The notes beneath the pieces were generated by a model. That model was not told where the DNA came from. It was given only the letters and a program-made list of their open reading frames with translations, and made no database searches. The position numbers were made by a program, and so were the translations under genes. A stretch of DNA of 64,000 nucleotides from Isochrysis galbana. Its lineage: Eukaryota; Haptophyta; Isochrysidales; Isochrysidaceae. Of the stretch, positions 1-11,100 are shown piece by piece; position 1 is the stretch's first letter; every line of letters begins with the position of its first letter. The stretch lies in assembly GCA_018136815.1 (NCBI GenBank), contig CM030933.1, forward strand, positions 2,115,344 through 2,179,343, read 5' to 3'.

Positions 1-1035
1 ATGCACGGCGACACGATGCACAGACGTTGGCGGTCTCCTTGCGGGGCTTGCTGCTTGCTGCCGGCCTTCGTCGGTTCGTCGGTAGCACGCGCCAGCTGGC
101 AGCTGGCCAAAGCGCAGCAACCTTTGCGGCGTGACTTGGGAAACTACCTGCGCGTTGCAAATGTGTTCACTAACATGCACACCTGCTTGTACGGCTCCAT
201 CGTCAATGCCAAGTTTCACCTTCCCCCGCCTTCGTTAGAGGCTTACATGGCCGGCGGCCCGTACTAAGGCTACGCATGTATGTGATTGATACCAAGCTAT
301 ATAAATATCTAGTAGCTGGTACCCAGTTATCCAGATATTAGAGCTATCTATGTACCCCCGCTAAGGCCAGTATCTATAGCTCTTAACATCAAGGTAGCGC
401 AGGGCTCGTATCTCGGGGTGCATTGTCCGAGGGTAAGTCAGAGAAAGAGCGAGAGAGATGGTCGGAGAAGGGGGGTGTAGGGGGAGAGAGGGGCAAGAAG
501 CAAGTACGAGAGAAAATCCATCTGGATAGTAGATTTCCTCTAAACCCTCACTCATATCTAGATAGGAGACATCGGGGGATGGAGGCGGTGAAGGACCAGG
601 GGGACTCCCCCTCCTCCCTCCTCCCTCCCTCCCTCTCCCTCTCTCCCTGCCTCAGTGTGGAGGCAACTTGTTCAGCGTGTGGCGTGTGGAGTCAACGTGC
701 GTGTTCAGTGTGGCGTCAACTTAGTCAACTTGTTCAGGGTAGAGTCCACATGTTCAGTGTGTGGGTGGTAGCATGTAGCATATATGCATACTGCCTGGGG
801 GGCAACGGGGCAACACATATAATGCATACTGCCTCTTTCTGACTATACTTGTGTCCCCCTCCCCTCCGGTATTACCCCCGTTGCCTTTTGCTTTTCTGCG
901 CGGCTTTTTCAGCGGGCGCTGCGCGGATATCAAGTCAGATTTTGGCGCACCTTGTTCGCCTACTACGCGTACGCTCTTCGAGGCCCCTTTTGCCCCCCTC
1001 TCCTGCAACGGCGCGCCGAGTGCCGAGTGGGAGGC
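1..1035. other. left flank without a recognised gene
   Basis: I see no gene that I can support here. An 88-codon open frame at 1-267 has no recognisable domain. The stretch around 600-660 is a CT-rich simple-sequence tract, and 660-800 contains loose repeats of a GTTCAGTGTG-like word. The segment from about 850 to 1035 is GC-rich and abuts the old retroelement fragment that begins at 1036; it does not match the corresponding part of the intact element, so similarity to that family really stops at 1036. Confidence 0.5.
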
Positions 1036-1220
1036 GTCCGCGACTGGGGGCGGCGCCGTGGAAACTCTGACTACACATTCGGAAAGGACTCTTGAAGAGT
1101 CTTCTGAATCGCCAGAGGCCGGACGGAGGCGGAGGCTTCCTTCCGAGCTCGCGGCGTCGAGAGAAATGGTAGCGGAGTGGGCGGCCAAAAAATCGTTCCC
1201 GAGCAGAAGCATCGGGTTCC
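1036..1220 (-). pseudogene. older retroelement pol fragment (protease region), left half
   Basis: Read on the minus strand this matches the pol sequence at about 7008-7190 of the intact element, covering the end of the aspartic protease (the LLLGNDFL motif) and the acidic spacer after it. It is the left half of a 378-bp old fragment whose right half lies at 12,884-13,079; the two halves meet exactly at pol position 7008. The intact element therefore inserted into this older copy of its own family, in the opposite orientation. A few substitutions separate it from the intact pol. The last 5 bases, GTTCC at 1216-1220, are the target-site duplication. Confidence 0.9.
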
Positions 1221-2545
1221 TGTCGCATTCATCCTAGATGATGCGATTTCTAGGCTCTTATTTCCAGGTCCTTCGTCGTGCGGCCACACGGCGAAGCTCA
1301 GGTACATCTAGGTTGGTAGGGTTCGTCCCTAGCGATCTAGAATTCGAGTTCTTGTTTCGTTCCTTCTAGCCTGTCTGTCAGGTCTAGATTCCGGGTTTCC
1401 TCCTTTCGGGTAATCTTGACCCAAAGGAGCCAGTTCGCCTGTCACTCGCTGCGCGCTTGTCTCAGGCTCTCGAGTTACCTTGTGAAGGCTTGTTTAGCTT
1501 CTTGCAAGGCTTGTTGTTTCTTGTTGGGTTCCGGTTCTTTCTTGGGACCTGCTGACTTTCGTTGTCGTCCAGGCTTGTTCGTCGTAGGTTCTGCTTAGCC
1601 TGGTTAGGGTTTCGTTGAATCCCCGCGTTCGGCGTTTGGCGTTGGCGTTCGGAAATTTCCTCTCACATTCCCTAGGTCCGCTACCCTTGGCTTGTAGGTC
1701 CTTGCTTCTTTCTTCTCGGTCAAGGTGTTTGGCGAGCAAGTCGGTTGCTCTATCCGCTCGAGATTTGAGGTTTAATTTGCCATCTCCCCTTGGAGACCGG
1801 TGTAGGTTCGCTTCCTAGGTGAGGGAATCTTTCCCCTTGATGCAAGCTACATGCAAGCCTTGGCCCCTTTGGTGTTTCTTCCCCTTGGTTGCTACTCAGG
1901 GTTGTTCGTTAGAAGCGTCTAGAAGGTTCACGCTCAACGGCAAGATTTATTCGGTCGTGAAGACATCTCGTTGCGATCTGTATCCAAAGTGATCGCCGTG
2001 GTCGCGCGACAGGACGCTCCCCTTCGGACTCTCCGCTACGTGGGAAGTTACAACGGAGACACGCTCCGGCCGTCGCTGCGGAGTCTCTCTCTCTCTCTCG
2101 CTCTCTCTCTCCGTCTCTCGCGACGTGTTTGAGTTATCGGTGATTTGGGGTCGCGGTTGCTTGATAATTTGCTTTGTTTGGGTGAATGATTCCGGTGTGT
2201 TCGTGAGTCGGTGTATCCTGTTGTTCTCAGGCTCTTTGTCCGTCGTTGTTCGCTGCGTCGCTGCACTCTAGCAGCCTAGGCTCCCTCCCTGAGGGAAGAG
2301 TTCTTTGTAGGTCTAACAATCTCTTAAAACCCAACACACTAGGGCCGCTAGGAGCGCCTCGCCGCCCCACAGTCCTTCGTTCGCCGTTCGTTCCCTGTCC
2401 ATACACCCGAATGGGGTTGCCCGACCCAGTCCAGAATTTCATTCACCCGACTCCCGGTGGGGAGGAGGGACAAAGCGCCGCGCTAGCCGCCGGTGCCGCT
2501 CGCGACGGAGTGGCCCAGAGCCCTCCGGCTCCGCTCGACTCGACA
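1221..2545 (+). repeat. 5' LTR
   Basis: This is the left copy of the 1,325-bp terminal repeat, TG...CA with TGTCG/CGACA inverted ends. It differs from the 3' LTR at eight positions, all within 1515-1621; I found no other differences by eye. A CT-rich tract lies at 2085-2120. The first ATG of the gag frame, at 2411, and the next 45 codons lie inside this LTR, which is unusual because internal coding normally starts downstream of the LTR and primer site. Confidence 0.95.
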
Positions 2546-5128
2546 AGCACGAAATCTAAGCTCGCGTCCTCGGCCGCAGAGGAGGAACCTCTCAGGGAAC
2601 CTTCTCTGCCCGCTGCAGCTTCTGTTCCCGTTGGATGTCCGAGTGATCCCACGGCCTCTGAGGCTGCACCAGTGGCACCCATCACTCCGGCTGCTATCTC
2701 CACGACTGGCTCCGATCAGCTCGTGGCGGATGGCGAGTCTTGGTCCGCTGCCCTCGGCACCCACCGGGTGCAATCACAGCGGGCCATGGTGGAGCATGAC
2801 CCTCTCCCGCATGAAGCCAACTTCAGCGTCGCTGAGTTGGCCCATGAGGTGGAGGAGGGTCCCCTCCCTCTGATTCAATTTGACCCGCCTCCTCACCTTC
2901 GAGATGATGAGTCTGAGGTGGGTGAAGCTGAGGTGATCAGCTTCCGAAGCCCCGCCTACCGGGACTATGCCCCGCCGTCATCAAAAGGGGTCCTTGATCA
3001 AGAGATCACCCCGATCGAGACGGCCGCGGCGCGTCAGGATGCGGAAATGGCAAGGCTTCAGGCGGAGACCAACACCCTAAAAGGGGCTGTGGAGCGCCTA
3101 CACTCATCCCTTGCCGCGGCAGAGGCGAGGGAGGGGCTTCTCCGGGATCAAGTTGAAGCAGGGTTCAAAGCCCTGACTCAGCTACTCCAAGCCCGCCAAG
3201 AGCCCGCTTCAAGTCCGTCGATGGATCGGACCGAGGCGGCTGCGGATTCTGCTAGGCCGGTTCAGAGGGAACCACCCATGGGCGAGCCTCCTGCTCTAGA
3301 CCCAAAGGGCCACAGCTCTCCGGCTTCTAGGGTTCCACGGTCGGCGTACCCGACCTCTAAATCGGAATCCCGCCGCCAGGACCAAAGCCCTTACCGGGGC
3401 CCGACCCCGATGGTGCCACTTCGCCACCCTCGTGACCCCTGCCTCGCGGTGGGGATGGATGAGCGAGAGGCAGTTGTAAGCGAGTGGAAAAATCTCCTCG
3501 CCCTGCCTTCACGCGATCTGGCCGCCCTTTACCGCGACTCCGACGAGCACGAGCTCATCCACACCATTTTGAAGAGCAACCTCTCCCTGGCGGGCAACGT
3601 TTGGCATTGCCGAATTTTCATGGAGGAGGACCACTTGCTCAAATGGGTGCGTAGCCGCTTCTCAGCCGAGCAAACCCTTCACCATCAGGTCAGGATGGGC
3701 AAAGAGCTTTCGGAGCTCCGCTTCCCAAAGGCCCTCGCCTCCGATAACGTTCAAACCGCGGCGACAGCCTGGAACGAATTTCGGCTAACTCTCATCAAGC
3801 CGTTGGAGCGGGCACTAGCGCTCGGCTGCGATCATCGCGAAATATTTACCTCCCTCCTCGCGGCAGCCGGAGCCAATTCCAGCGGCAATTCTCGCATCTT
3901 CGCCTTCCTCCTCGATCTAGTGGAGGACCGCGCCCTCGCTCTCAATCCTGTCCTCGCTGCTGACGTCCTTCTTCGCAAATGCGACGGGACCTTCGCAAAC
4001 GGGGCCGATGGTTTCGCGAAAGACTCGGCGTCGATGGAGTGGGACCGCATGAGGGAGCGCGAGGCTGGCGCTGATCTATGTGAGCTCAGCAAGAATTTGG
4101 TTCGCGCCTACATCCGCAAGCTTGGCGATTCCGCGGTTGACTCCACCAACGTGTGGGATCATCCAAACATGGCCCATGAGATCAACCAGAGGTTCGAAGA
4201 AATCATCCGGAACGATAAGGTTGATCCTCAGCGCGGCGTCGATAATGCTATTAAATTTGCGGAGGTGCTCGCGGAGACTCGTTTCCGCGTAGAGAACCAC
4301 GAGCTAGGTCGGTCGGCGCTCTCGTGCGTCAACCTCTGCCAACGGTACCTCAGCCCTTACGAGCAGGCTGGGGTGAAGCGTCATCAATCCCGGCCCTCGA
4401 CGAAGCAAACCGTGGCTAGCGTACGCACTAAAGCCTCAGGCGAGGCAAAGAACGAGACTTCCTCGTCCCAGAAGACCGCTTCGACCACGGACATGGTTGC
4501 CGCCGTGCAGGCGGCCGTCCAAGCTACCGTGGCGGAAGCTCTTCGCGGACAGGGACATTCGCCTGCTTCGAAGCCTGATTATCGGGCTGCTGCACCGCCG
4601 GCAAGTTACCACTCCAACTCACCGTTGCCGGCTATACTGACCGATCCACCGGGTCGAAAGGGAGGCTCGTCTCGGCCGCCCAGCCGTCGCTGCGATCCGC
4701 CGGCGAACGGCCAAGGGCTACCGCCCGATTTGGGCGTATCCCGGTGGACGCCCGAGCTTTGGAATCGGGCCCGAGCCCGCTTCTGGGCCGTAGCAGGCTA
4801 TGCCAAGCACCCAAGGGTCTCGGCGGCGCTAGCAAAGTGCCGACCGGCCGATAATTCAATGGAAACTCCACGAACGGACGATATCAATAGGGGAATCTCC
4901 GAATGGACGAACGAAAACGGCTGTGCCTTCTGCGCTTTCCGACCTCACGCTCCTCCTGGCACTCCAGCCAGCGAAGCCTGGAAATATGGCACGGGAGACG
5001 GTGCTCACAACCCCGTCATCTGTCAGCCATATATTCGCTTTCTGTGTGAGGCTGGCTGCGGAGAGTGTGGATCGGACGAGCACATTCATAAGCTTCTTCG
5101 CTCGATGGTCCGGGTTAAGCCTCAGTAG
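2411..5128 (+). CDS. gag: Gag-like polyprotein of the chromovirus
   Basis: The frame encodes 905 residues from the first ATG at 2411. That ATG is inside the 5' LTR; the next ATG, at 2786, has a strong GCCATGG context and would give 780 residues, so the true start is open. The frame is also open upstream of 2411 without an ATG. The N-terminal third is acidic and Pro/Ser-rich. An Ala/Glu/Leu coiled-coil-like segment follows near 3010-3190. The middle (3470-4350) is a helical capsid-like region. The C-terminus holds a Cys/His cluster (CAFC, several single Cys, CGEC, HIH) instead of a standard CCHC zinc knuckle. The stop at 5128 lies inside the overlapping pol frame, which is +1 relative to gag, so Pol may be made by +1 frameshifting or re-initiation. 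Confidence 0.8.
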   Translation: MGLPDPVQNFIHPTPGGEEGQSAALAAGAARDGVAQSPPAPLDSTSTKSKLASSAAEEEPLREPSLPAAASVPVGCPSDPTASEAAPVAPITPAAISTTGSDQLVADGESWSAALGTHRVQSQRAMVEHDPLPHEANFSVAELAHEVEEGPLPLIQFDPPPHLRDDESEVGEAEVISFRSPAYRDYAPPSSKGVLDQEITPIETAAARQDAEMARLQAETNTLKGAVERLHSSLAAAEAREGLLRDQVEAGFKALTQLLQARQEPASSPSMDRTEAAADSARPVQREPPMGEPPALDPKGHSSPASRVPRSAYPTSKSESRRQDQSPYRGPTPMVPLRHPRDPCLAVGMDEREAVVSEWKNLLALPSRDLAALYRDSDEHELIHTILKSNLSLAGNVWHCRIFMEEDHLLKWVRSRFSAEQTLHHQVRMGKELSELRFPKALASDNVQTAATAWNEFRLTLIKPLERALALGCDHREIFTSLLAAAGANSSGNSRIFAFLLDLVEDRALALNPVLAADVLLRKCDGTFANGADGFAKDSASMEWDRMREREAGADLCELSKNLVRAYIRKLGDSAVDSTNVWDHPNMAHEINQRFEEIIRNDKVDPQRGVDNAIKFAEVLAETRFRVENHELGRSALSCVNLCQRYLSPYEQAGVKRHQSRPSTKQTVASVRTKASGEAKNETSSSQKTASTTDMVAAVQAAVQATVAEALRGQGHSPASKPDYRAAAPPASYHSNSPLPAILTDPPGRKGGSSRPPSRRCDPPANGQGLPPDLGVSRWTPELWNRARARFWAVAGYAKHPRVSAALAKCRPADNSMETPRTDDINRGISEWTNENGCAFCAFRPHAPPGTPASEAWKYGTGDGAHNPVICQPYIRFLCEAGCGECGSDEHIHKLLRSMVRVKPQ

Positions 5129-8100
5129 GGGTCCGGCGGGGTCCCCGTCCTTCAAACCCTGGCGGAGAACATCGCGGGCGGTGGGCCCGAACGCCACCAC
5201 GGCTCTCGAATCCGCCGCTAGAGTCTTCCTCGCCATGGCAAGCGCCGACGCGCCTTTCGTTGCCGTCGAAAATCCTCGAATGCACGCGGAAGCCTCTGCC
5301 TTAGTCGGGGGGTTGCGACCGCGGCAGTTTGTGCAGCCGTGGCAGCACGGCACGGGCCATCAAAAGGCAACTGGCCTGTACCTGACGGCTTCACTCCCGC
5401 CCCTGCAGCCTTCGAAGATTGTCGAGGGACGTCTATCCGCGATGGCGGATCTATCGCCGTCGCCTCACCGTGGCGCCCTTCGCAGCCGCACCTATGTGGG
5501 CATTGCCGGTGCAATGGCGGCCCAGTGGATGCCGGTCTTGCGCCGTTATGCGCGCAAAGCCAAGGCGTCGCGTTCGCTCGACTTCACGGTGGACTGGGCA
5601 ATTTCCCAAGCTGCTGCCAGCTTGAGAGAACGCCCTTCGCTCTGCTCGACCGGCTTCGAACTGGCTGAGCCGAGGACGGCTCTGGCTCGCTTCATGGAGG
5701 GGAGAGGCGAAGCAGCTTCTAGCTCTCACCTCACGCCTCCCAGCGGTTCGCTAGTGTCTGATTCGGTTGTCGTGATCCCGGACGTAGGCCCCGTTGCCGA
5801 TGCGTCTCGCCTGCTTCATCAGGAGGACTCGGAAACTAACGTATCGCAAGACGGGACCGTGGCGGAAGTGGACTGCTTCACGCCGTGGGAGTGGCCCATG
5901 AAGGACCGCTCTACAACGCCAGGCCCTCCAAACACGGTGAAGAAGCGCCGCAGCAAGTGGCAGGTCTTCGACCGTGATGTAATTTCGGGGGTCCATCGGT
6001 GGCGGGATGTCACGCCTTCCATCGCCCAAGAAATCGCTGAGCAAGCGGCAGCTGCGGAGCCGTCGGAACCTTCCATCTTGTCTCGACTGGGCTCTCAAGG
6101 CATCAATGCACTATCTCCGAGCGCCTCCTTCACGGCTGGCGACGAAGGAGTGGCCGAACCGACCGGTTCGGTCGTAGCCGAAAGGCCACTTGAAAACGGG
6201 GATGTTGGGCTGGACTCGGGAGAAGATGATACGCCCGAGACTCCAGAACACCGGAGCATGCAGGCCCTCGAGACCAAGCCCTCCGACGCCGCCGAAGGAG
6301 AGGGTACTCCACGGGCACTGTATTGCGATGGGGCTACCGCTAGGGGCCTCAGTGCGGCCGGATTTTCCGAGTTGTCGAAGCTTCCGAAGACAGACTTGCA
6401 GAAGTCCCTGGAGAAGGAATGGTCACGCCAAATGGATCAACCTCGGCATCCGACGGACCGTCGAGGGCTAGGCTATGATGGCGTGCCTAACCCCTCTAGT
6501 TCGGCAAAGGCATCCCCATACTCTTCAATACCATTCGTGCCGCAGACGGTAGCCGCCGCTATCGAGCGAGTGCCCCACGTCGATGAATCTTCTCCGTCCA
6601 GGCCAGCCTCTAATCCAACCACCCCGTCACCCGGAGCCGGAACCTCGCTTCCAGTAGAATCTATCGCGGACACGCCGCCGCCGCTCTACCCTCGTCACTG
6701 CCTCTATGTCCGCGATCTCGTGGTCTGCCGTGCCGATGGCGACCGCGCAGCTCAAGGGTTCGTTCTCCCGGACGTTGCCCTCACGGTGAACAGCACCCTG
6801 GCTGACACTGGAGCGGGCCCGTCAGTAATCACCACTGCTCTTCTCGATCGACTACCTGAAGACGCTTGCGTCGAACGCGTATCGGACGCTACCGTCCCCA
6901 ACCTACATGGGCCGGACGGCCTTCCTCTCATCACTAGGGGCCGGGCTAGCCTCGTCTTCTCCTTGTCCGGTCGCCTCTTCCGTCATTCGTTCGCGGTCAT
7001 CGAAGGAAACCCGATGCTTCTGCTCGGGAACGATTTTTTGGCCGCCCACTCCGCTACCATTTCTCTCGACGCCGCGAGCTCGGAAGGAAGCCTCCGCCTC
7101 CGTCCGGCCTCTGGCGATGCAGAAGACTCTTCAAGAGTCCTTTCCGAATGTGTAGTCAGAGTTTCCACGGCGCCGCCCCCAGTCGCGGACTCCGGCTTCG
7201 TCGGAGCTATCTCGATGTCACCCGGTCAGCCGCTGACTGTCGACTTTCTGGAGAGGTCGACGGGAACACGAGAGACCCCGGGCGGATCGGAGGGTGAGGC
7301 TGCTGCTGATGCTAGGCAGCCACTCTATACACCTCTCTTTGAGTCTGCCGACGAGTTTGCGGCCAAAGCTCCGGCGTCTACCTCGTCCGAATATCTTCTC
7401 TACACGGAGCAAGCGGTGACGATTCCTGCCTTCCACCGCGCAACCATCTGGGTCAGGGTTCCGCTGGCTCTCCGAGATCATTCGGACTGCGCGATGCTGG
7501 TCGACCGCCTACCAAACCGCGAGGCTCTCGATTCGTCCCCTCTCGTAATGCCCACGGTGGTCACGCCCACGGACGATCATCGCATCGCGGTGACGATCGT
7601 CCACACCGGGGTCAATGCGCTGACCCTGCCGTCTCTGCATCCGATAGCTTCGCTCCAGGTGCGCTTCAAGTTGCACCGGGGCTGGACTCCGACTGGAAGC
7701 GAGGGGGATGGTGACCCTGTCACCGCGCTGAGCGAGGAGCAACGAGCCCTACTCGACTCAGCCACCATCGATCCAGACCGGCTTCTTTCCGACGATCAAC
7801 GAGAAGAAGTACGCCAACTCTTGGCCCGGCGCATCAAAGCTTTCGCGTTGCACCCGGGGGCTCCAAACCATACGCACGTTCTCGAGGTGGAGTTGCCACT
7901 CAACCCCGGCGCTGTTCCTCACCGGCATGCTCCGTCTAGAGTGGGCCGCGCAGGCGAGCTCATCATAGAAGAGGAGGTAGCCAAGATGGAAGCCGCCGGC
8001 ATTATTCGCAAGTCAAATTCGGCTTGGGCTTCCCGAGTAGTCCTGGTCAGCAAGAAAGATGGCTCCGTTCGATTCTGCGTGGACTACCGCGACACTAACG

Positions 8101-11100
8101 CCAAGCTACGCGTCGAGGATAGCCCTCTACCCCTCATTGTAGAGGCTATTGATAGGCTAGCGTCCGGCCAAGGGCCGCTCAGTTCTCTCTTTTTATGTAC
8201 TCTCGATTTAGCCTCTGGTTTTTGGGGCATCCCGATCAAAGAATCGCACAAACATATCACCGCTTTCACTACCCACCGCGGCAAATACGAGTTCAACTTT
8301 CTACCGTTCGGCATCCAATCAGGTCCCTCCTACATGTGCCGCTTGATGGACATCGTTCTCGGTGCGCTAGCGTGGGAGATCTGCATGCCTTACCTCGATG
8401 ATGTGGGCATCTGGTCAACGGGCGTGGGACCTTCCGAAGAGGCCAGGGCACAGGCTTCGTTCGAGCAAATGCTTCACCGGCTAGACCTAGTTCTCGAGCG
8501 GCTAGAGTGGGCCGGCCTGACCTGCAAGATGTCCAAGTGTGTCTTCTTTGCCACCTCTACGGAGTACCTCGGTCACGTTGTCTCGAGGGAAGGTCTCAAG
8601 ATGGACCCGAAGAAGGTCGCAGCTGTCGCCGACATCGACCCGTCATCCATCAACTCCTTGGAAGCGGTTCGATCTTTCCTCGGCCTTTGCTCCTACTATC
8701 GTCGATTCATTCGCCAATTCGCCGCTAAGGCTGCTCCTCTCACTGCCCTCACGCGGAAGGGCTGCGACGTGGCAAAGGAGTCCCAGTCCGAGGAGTGTCG
8801 CCGAGCTATCCAAGAGCTCAAGACAGCGATCACTTCGGAGCCCGTCTTGACTCCACCCAGGGATGATCGGCCCTTCATCGTCAAGACCGATGGGGCTAGC
8901 AAGTTGGGCATCGCCGGCATCCTCTCGCAGCTAGGAGACGATAACCGTGAACGAGTCGTTGGGTACTACGCTCGCAGTCTCACCTCGGCCGAACGCCATT
9001 GGACGGTGACCGAGATTGAACTCTTGGCCGCCCTGGAATCCATCCGAAATTGGCGACCCTACCTTTGGGGGCGTCGGTTCAAGTTAGTCGTCGACCACTC
9101 CGCGCTGCGATGGCTGCATACCATGAAGGATCAAGTAGCCGGTGGGCCAGCCTCTCGGCTGACTCGGTGGGCTCTCAAGTTGGCTGAGTACCGGTTCGAT
9201 GTCGAACATAAACCAGGAGCTGTTCATCAGGATGCTGACGGGCTGTCCCGGCTAGCATCCCTGGAGCCGGAACACGAAGACGAACCACTCGCCGGCCCAG
9301 CGTCGTTAGCGGTACGTGAGCCTGGCTCAGAGTCTCTAGCCGAGCATGAACGGTCTCATCCGGTGGCTGCCATCACGCGCTCCGTAGCTACGGCGCGAGG
9401 GCTTCAAGCTTTGGACCGATCTCGTCGTCGAGCCTCCGATTCCGGGCCCGCCATCCAGTCCAGTTATTTGGCTCCGGGTACGCCGACTTCCGCAGAGATG
9501 AAAGCGGCCCTGGCGGAAGATCCGTTCGTAGAGCCACTCCTAGGCTCAGGAGAGACGGCCAACCACGAGCCATCAGGCCAAGGGTCGCCTCCGCCGGCCG
9601 CCGCCTCAGGCCCCGTTGCCGACGATGATTCGTGTTCCAGTCCTGTCGCTCCCGCTCCCGTTTCCGCTCAGCAATCCAAGATGTTTCGCCGTTTCGTCGT
9701 TCACGATGGGCTCGTCTACTATCGCACCGTTCCTGACTCCACCGACCCGGACTCGCTAGTGCTCTATGTTCCGCCCTCCTTGCGGTCTCGCTACCTTTTT
9801 GCCTACCACGATCGCTCCGGTCACCTTGGAGTTTCTCGTATGTCCGGTCTTCTTCGTACTCGGGTATACTGGCCTGGCATGTCTTCCGACGTTGCATCCT
9901 ACGTCCGGGAATGCCACGAGTGCACCCTCGCCAAGCCGCTACCTAGGGCTCTAGCGTCGCCCTCCGGTCTCTCCGTGGGCACCTACCCCTTTGACGTGGT
10001 CTACTGCGACGTGCTCGCACTGGCTCCCACTCACAACTTCGTGCCTGGAGTCTCGGGTTACGACAAGCTGGTCGTCTTCATCGACTCGCTCACTCGATGG
10101 ATTGAGGCTGAGCCGTCGAATGGGGATCCTTCGTCGGAGGTGGCCTTGGACATGTTCATCCGCTTGATTGTGACGCGTTATGGAGTCCCTAGGCAGCTTC
10201 GGACCGACGCCGGTTCGAATCTATGTTCGGTTCTTGTTTCGCGTATTCTGGAGCTCACCGGGACTGATTTGTCGAGTACAGAGCCGTATCGACATGAGGG
10301 TGTAGGCTTCGTCGAACGCGCTCAGCAAACGCTCATTCGTTTGATGCGCGCCTCGAACGAGGGTGGCAGCCATTGGGTCGACCATTTGCCGTTCCTACTC
10401 CTCTCGTTGAGGGCTTCTTCCGGTCGTGTTACCTCCCGGTCTCCAGCGTCTTTGATCTTTGGGCGTGAGCTGCGTCTGCCCGCTCAACTCTCTGATCCGA
10501 AGTCTGTTTCGCCAACTGCTCTCGAGGCGGCGTCCGCCGACGTTCGCTCGTACGCATCCAGGCTCAATGCGAGCCTCCGCCTCTCTTGGTCCAGCGCTCT
10601 CGAGGCTACCCTAGCCGCTCAGGCTGAGTCGGCCCGTGACGCTACCATCAAGTCTCAAAGACCAGCGCGTTTCGAACCTGGGGATCGCGTCTGCATGCGA
10701 TTACCAGGCCATGCCAACAAGTTGCAATTCATCTACTCGGGTCCCTACCGCGTCGTAGAGGCTCTGTCCGACACTAGGTACCGACTCCGTGATCTGGAGA
10801 ACCGGTTAGTCAAGGAGGAGGTGCACATCTCGAACCTCCGGCCGTATCATACTTTCGTTGATGAAGAGCCGCTGGCTGACGACGAGTACATCGTTGAGAA
10901 GTTGCTCGATCGTCGTAGCCATGGCGATTCTACCGAGTACCTCGTGAAGTGGCGTGGCTATTCTCTTCGAGAAGCCACCTGGGAGCCTCGTTCCGAGTTG
11001 CTCCGTCGTTGTTCTGATTTGCTTGATGATTATGATCGCTCCGTCGAAGAGACTTGTCCAGAAGATGTTGAGTCCCCGGAAGCAACTTCTTCGTCGGCCA

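Noticed and set aside
754-1035. Extension of the inverted pol fragment to the left
   Set aside because: The frame stays open but the sequence no longer matches the element beyond 1036.
2546-2570. tRNA primer-binding site after the 5' LTR
   Set aside because: No TGG start or recognisable tRNA 3'-end complement is present at the LTR end.
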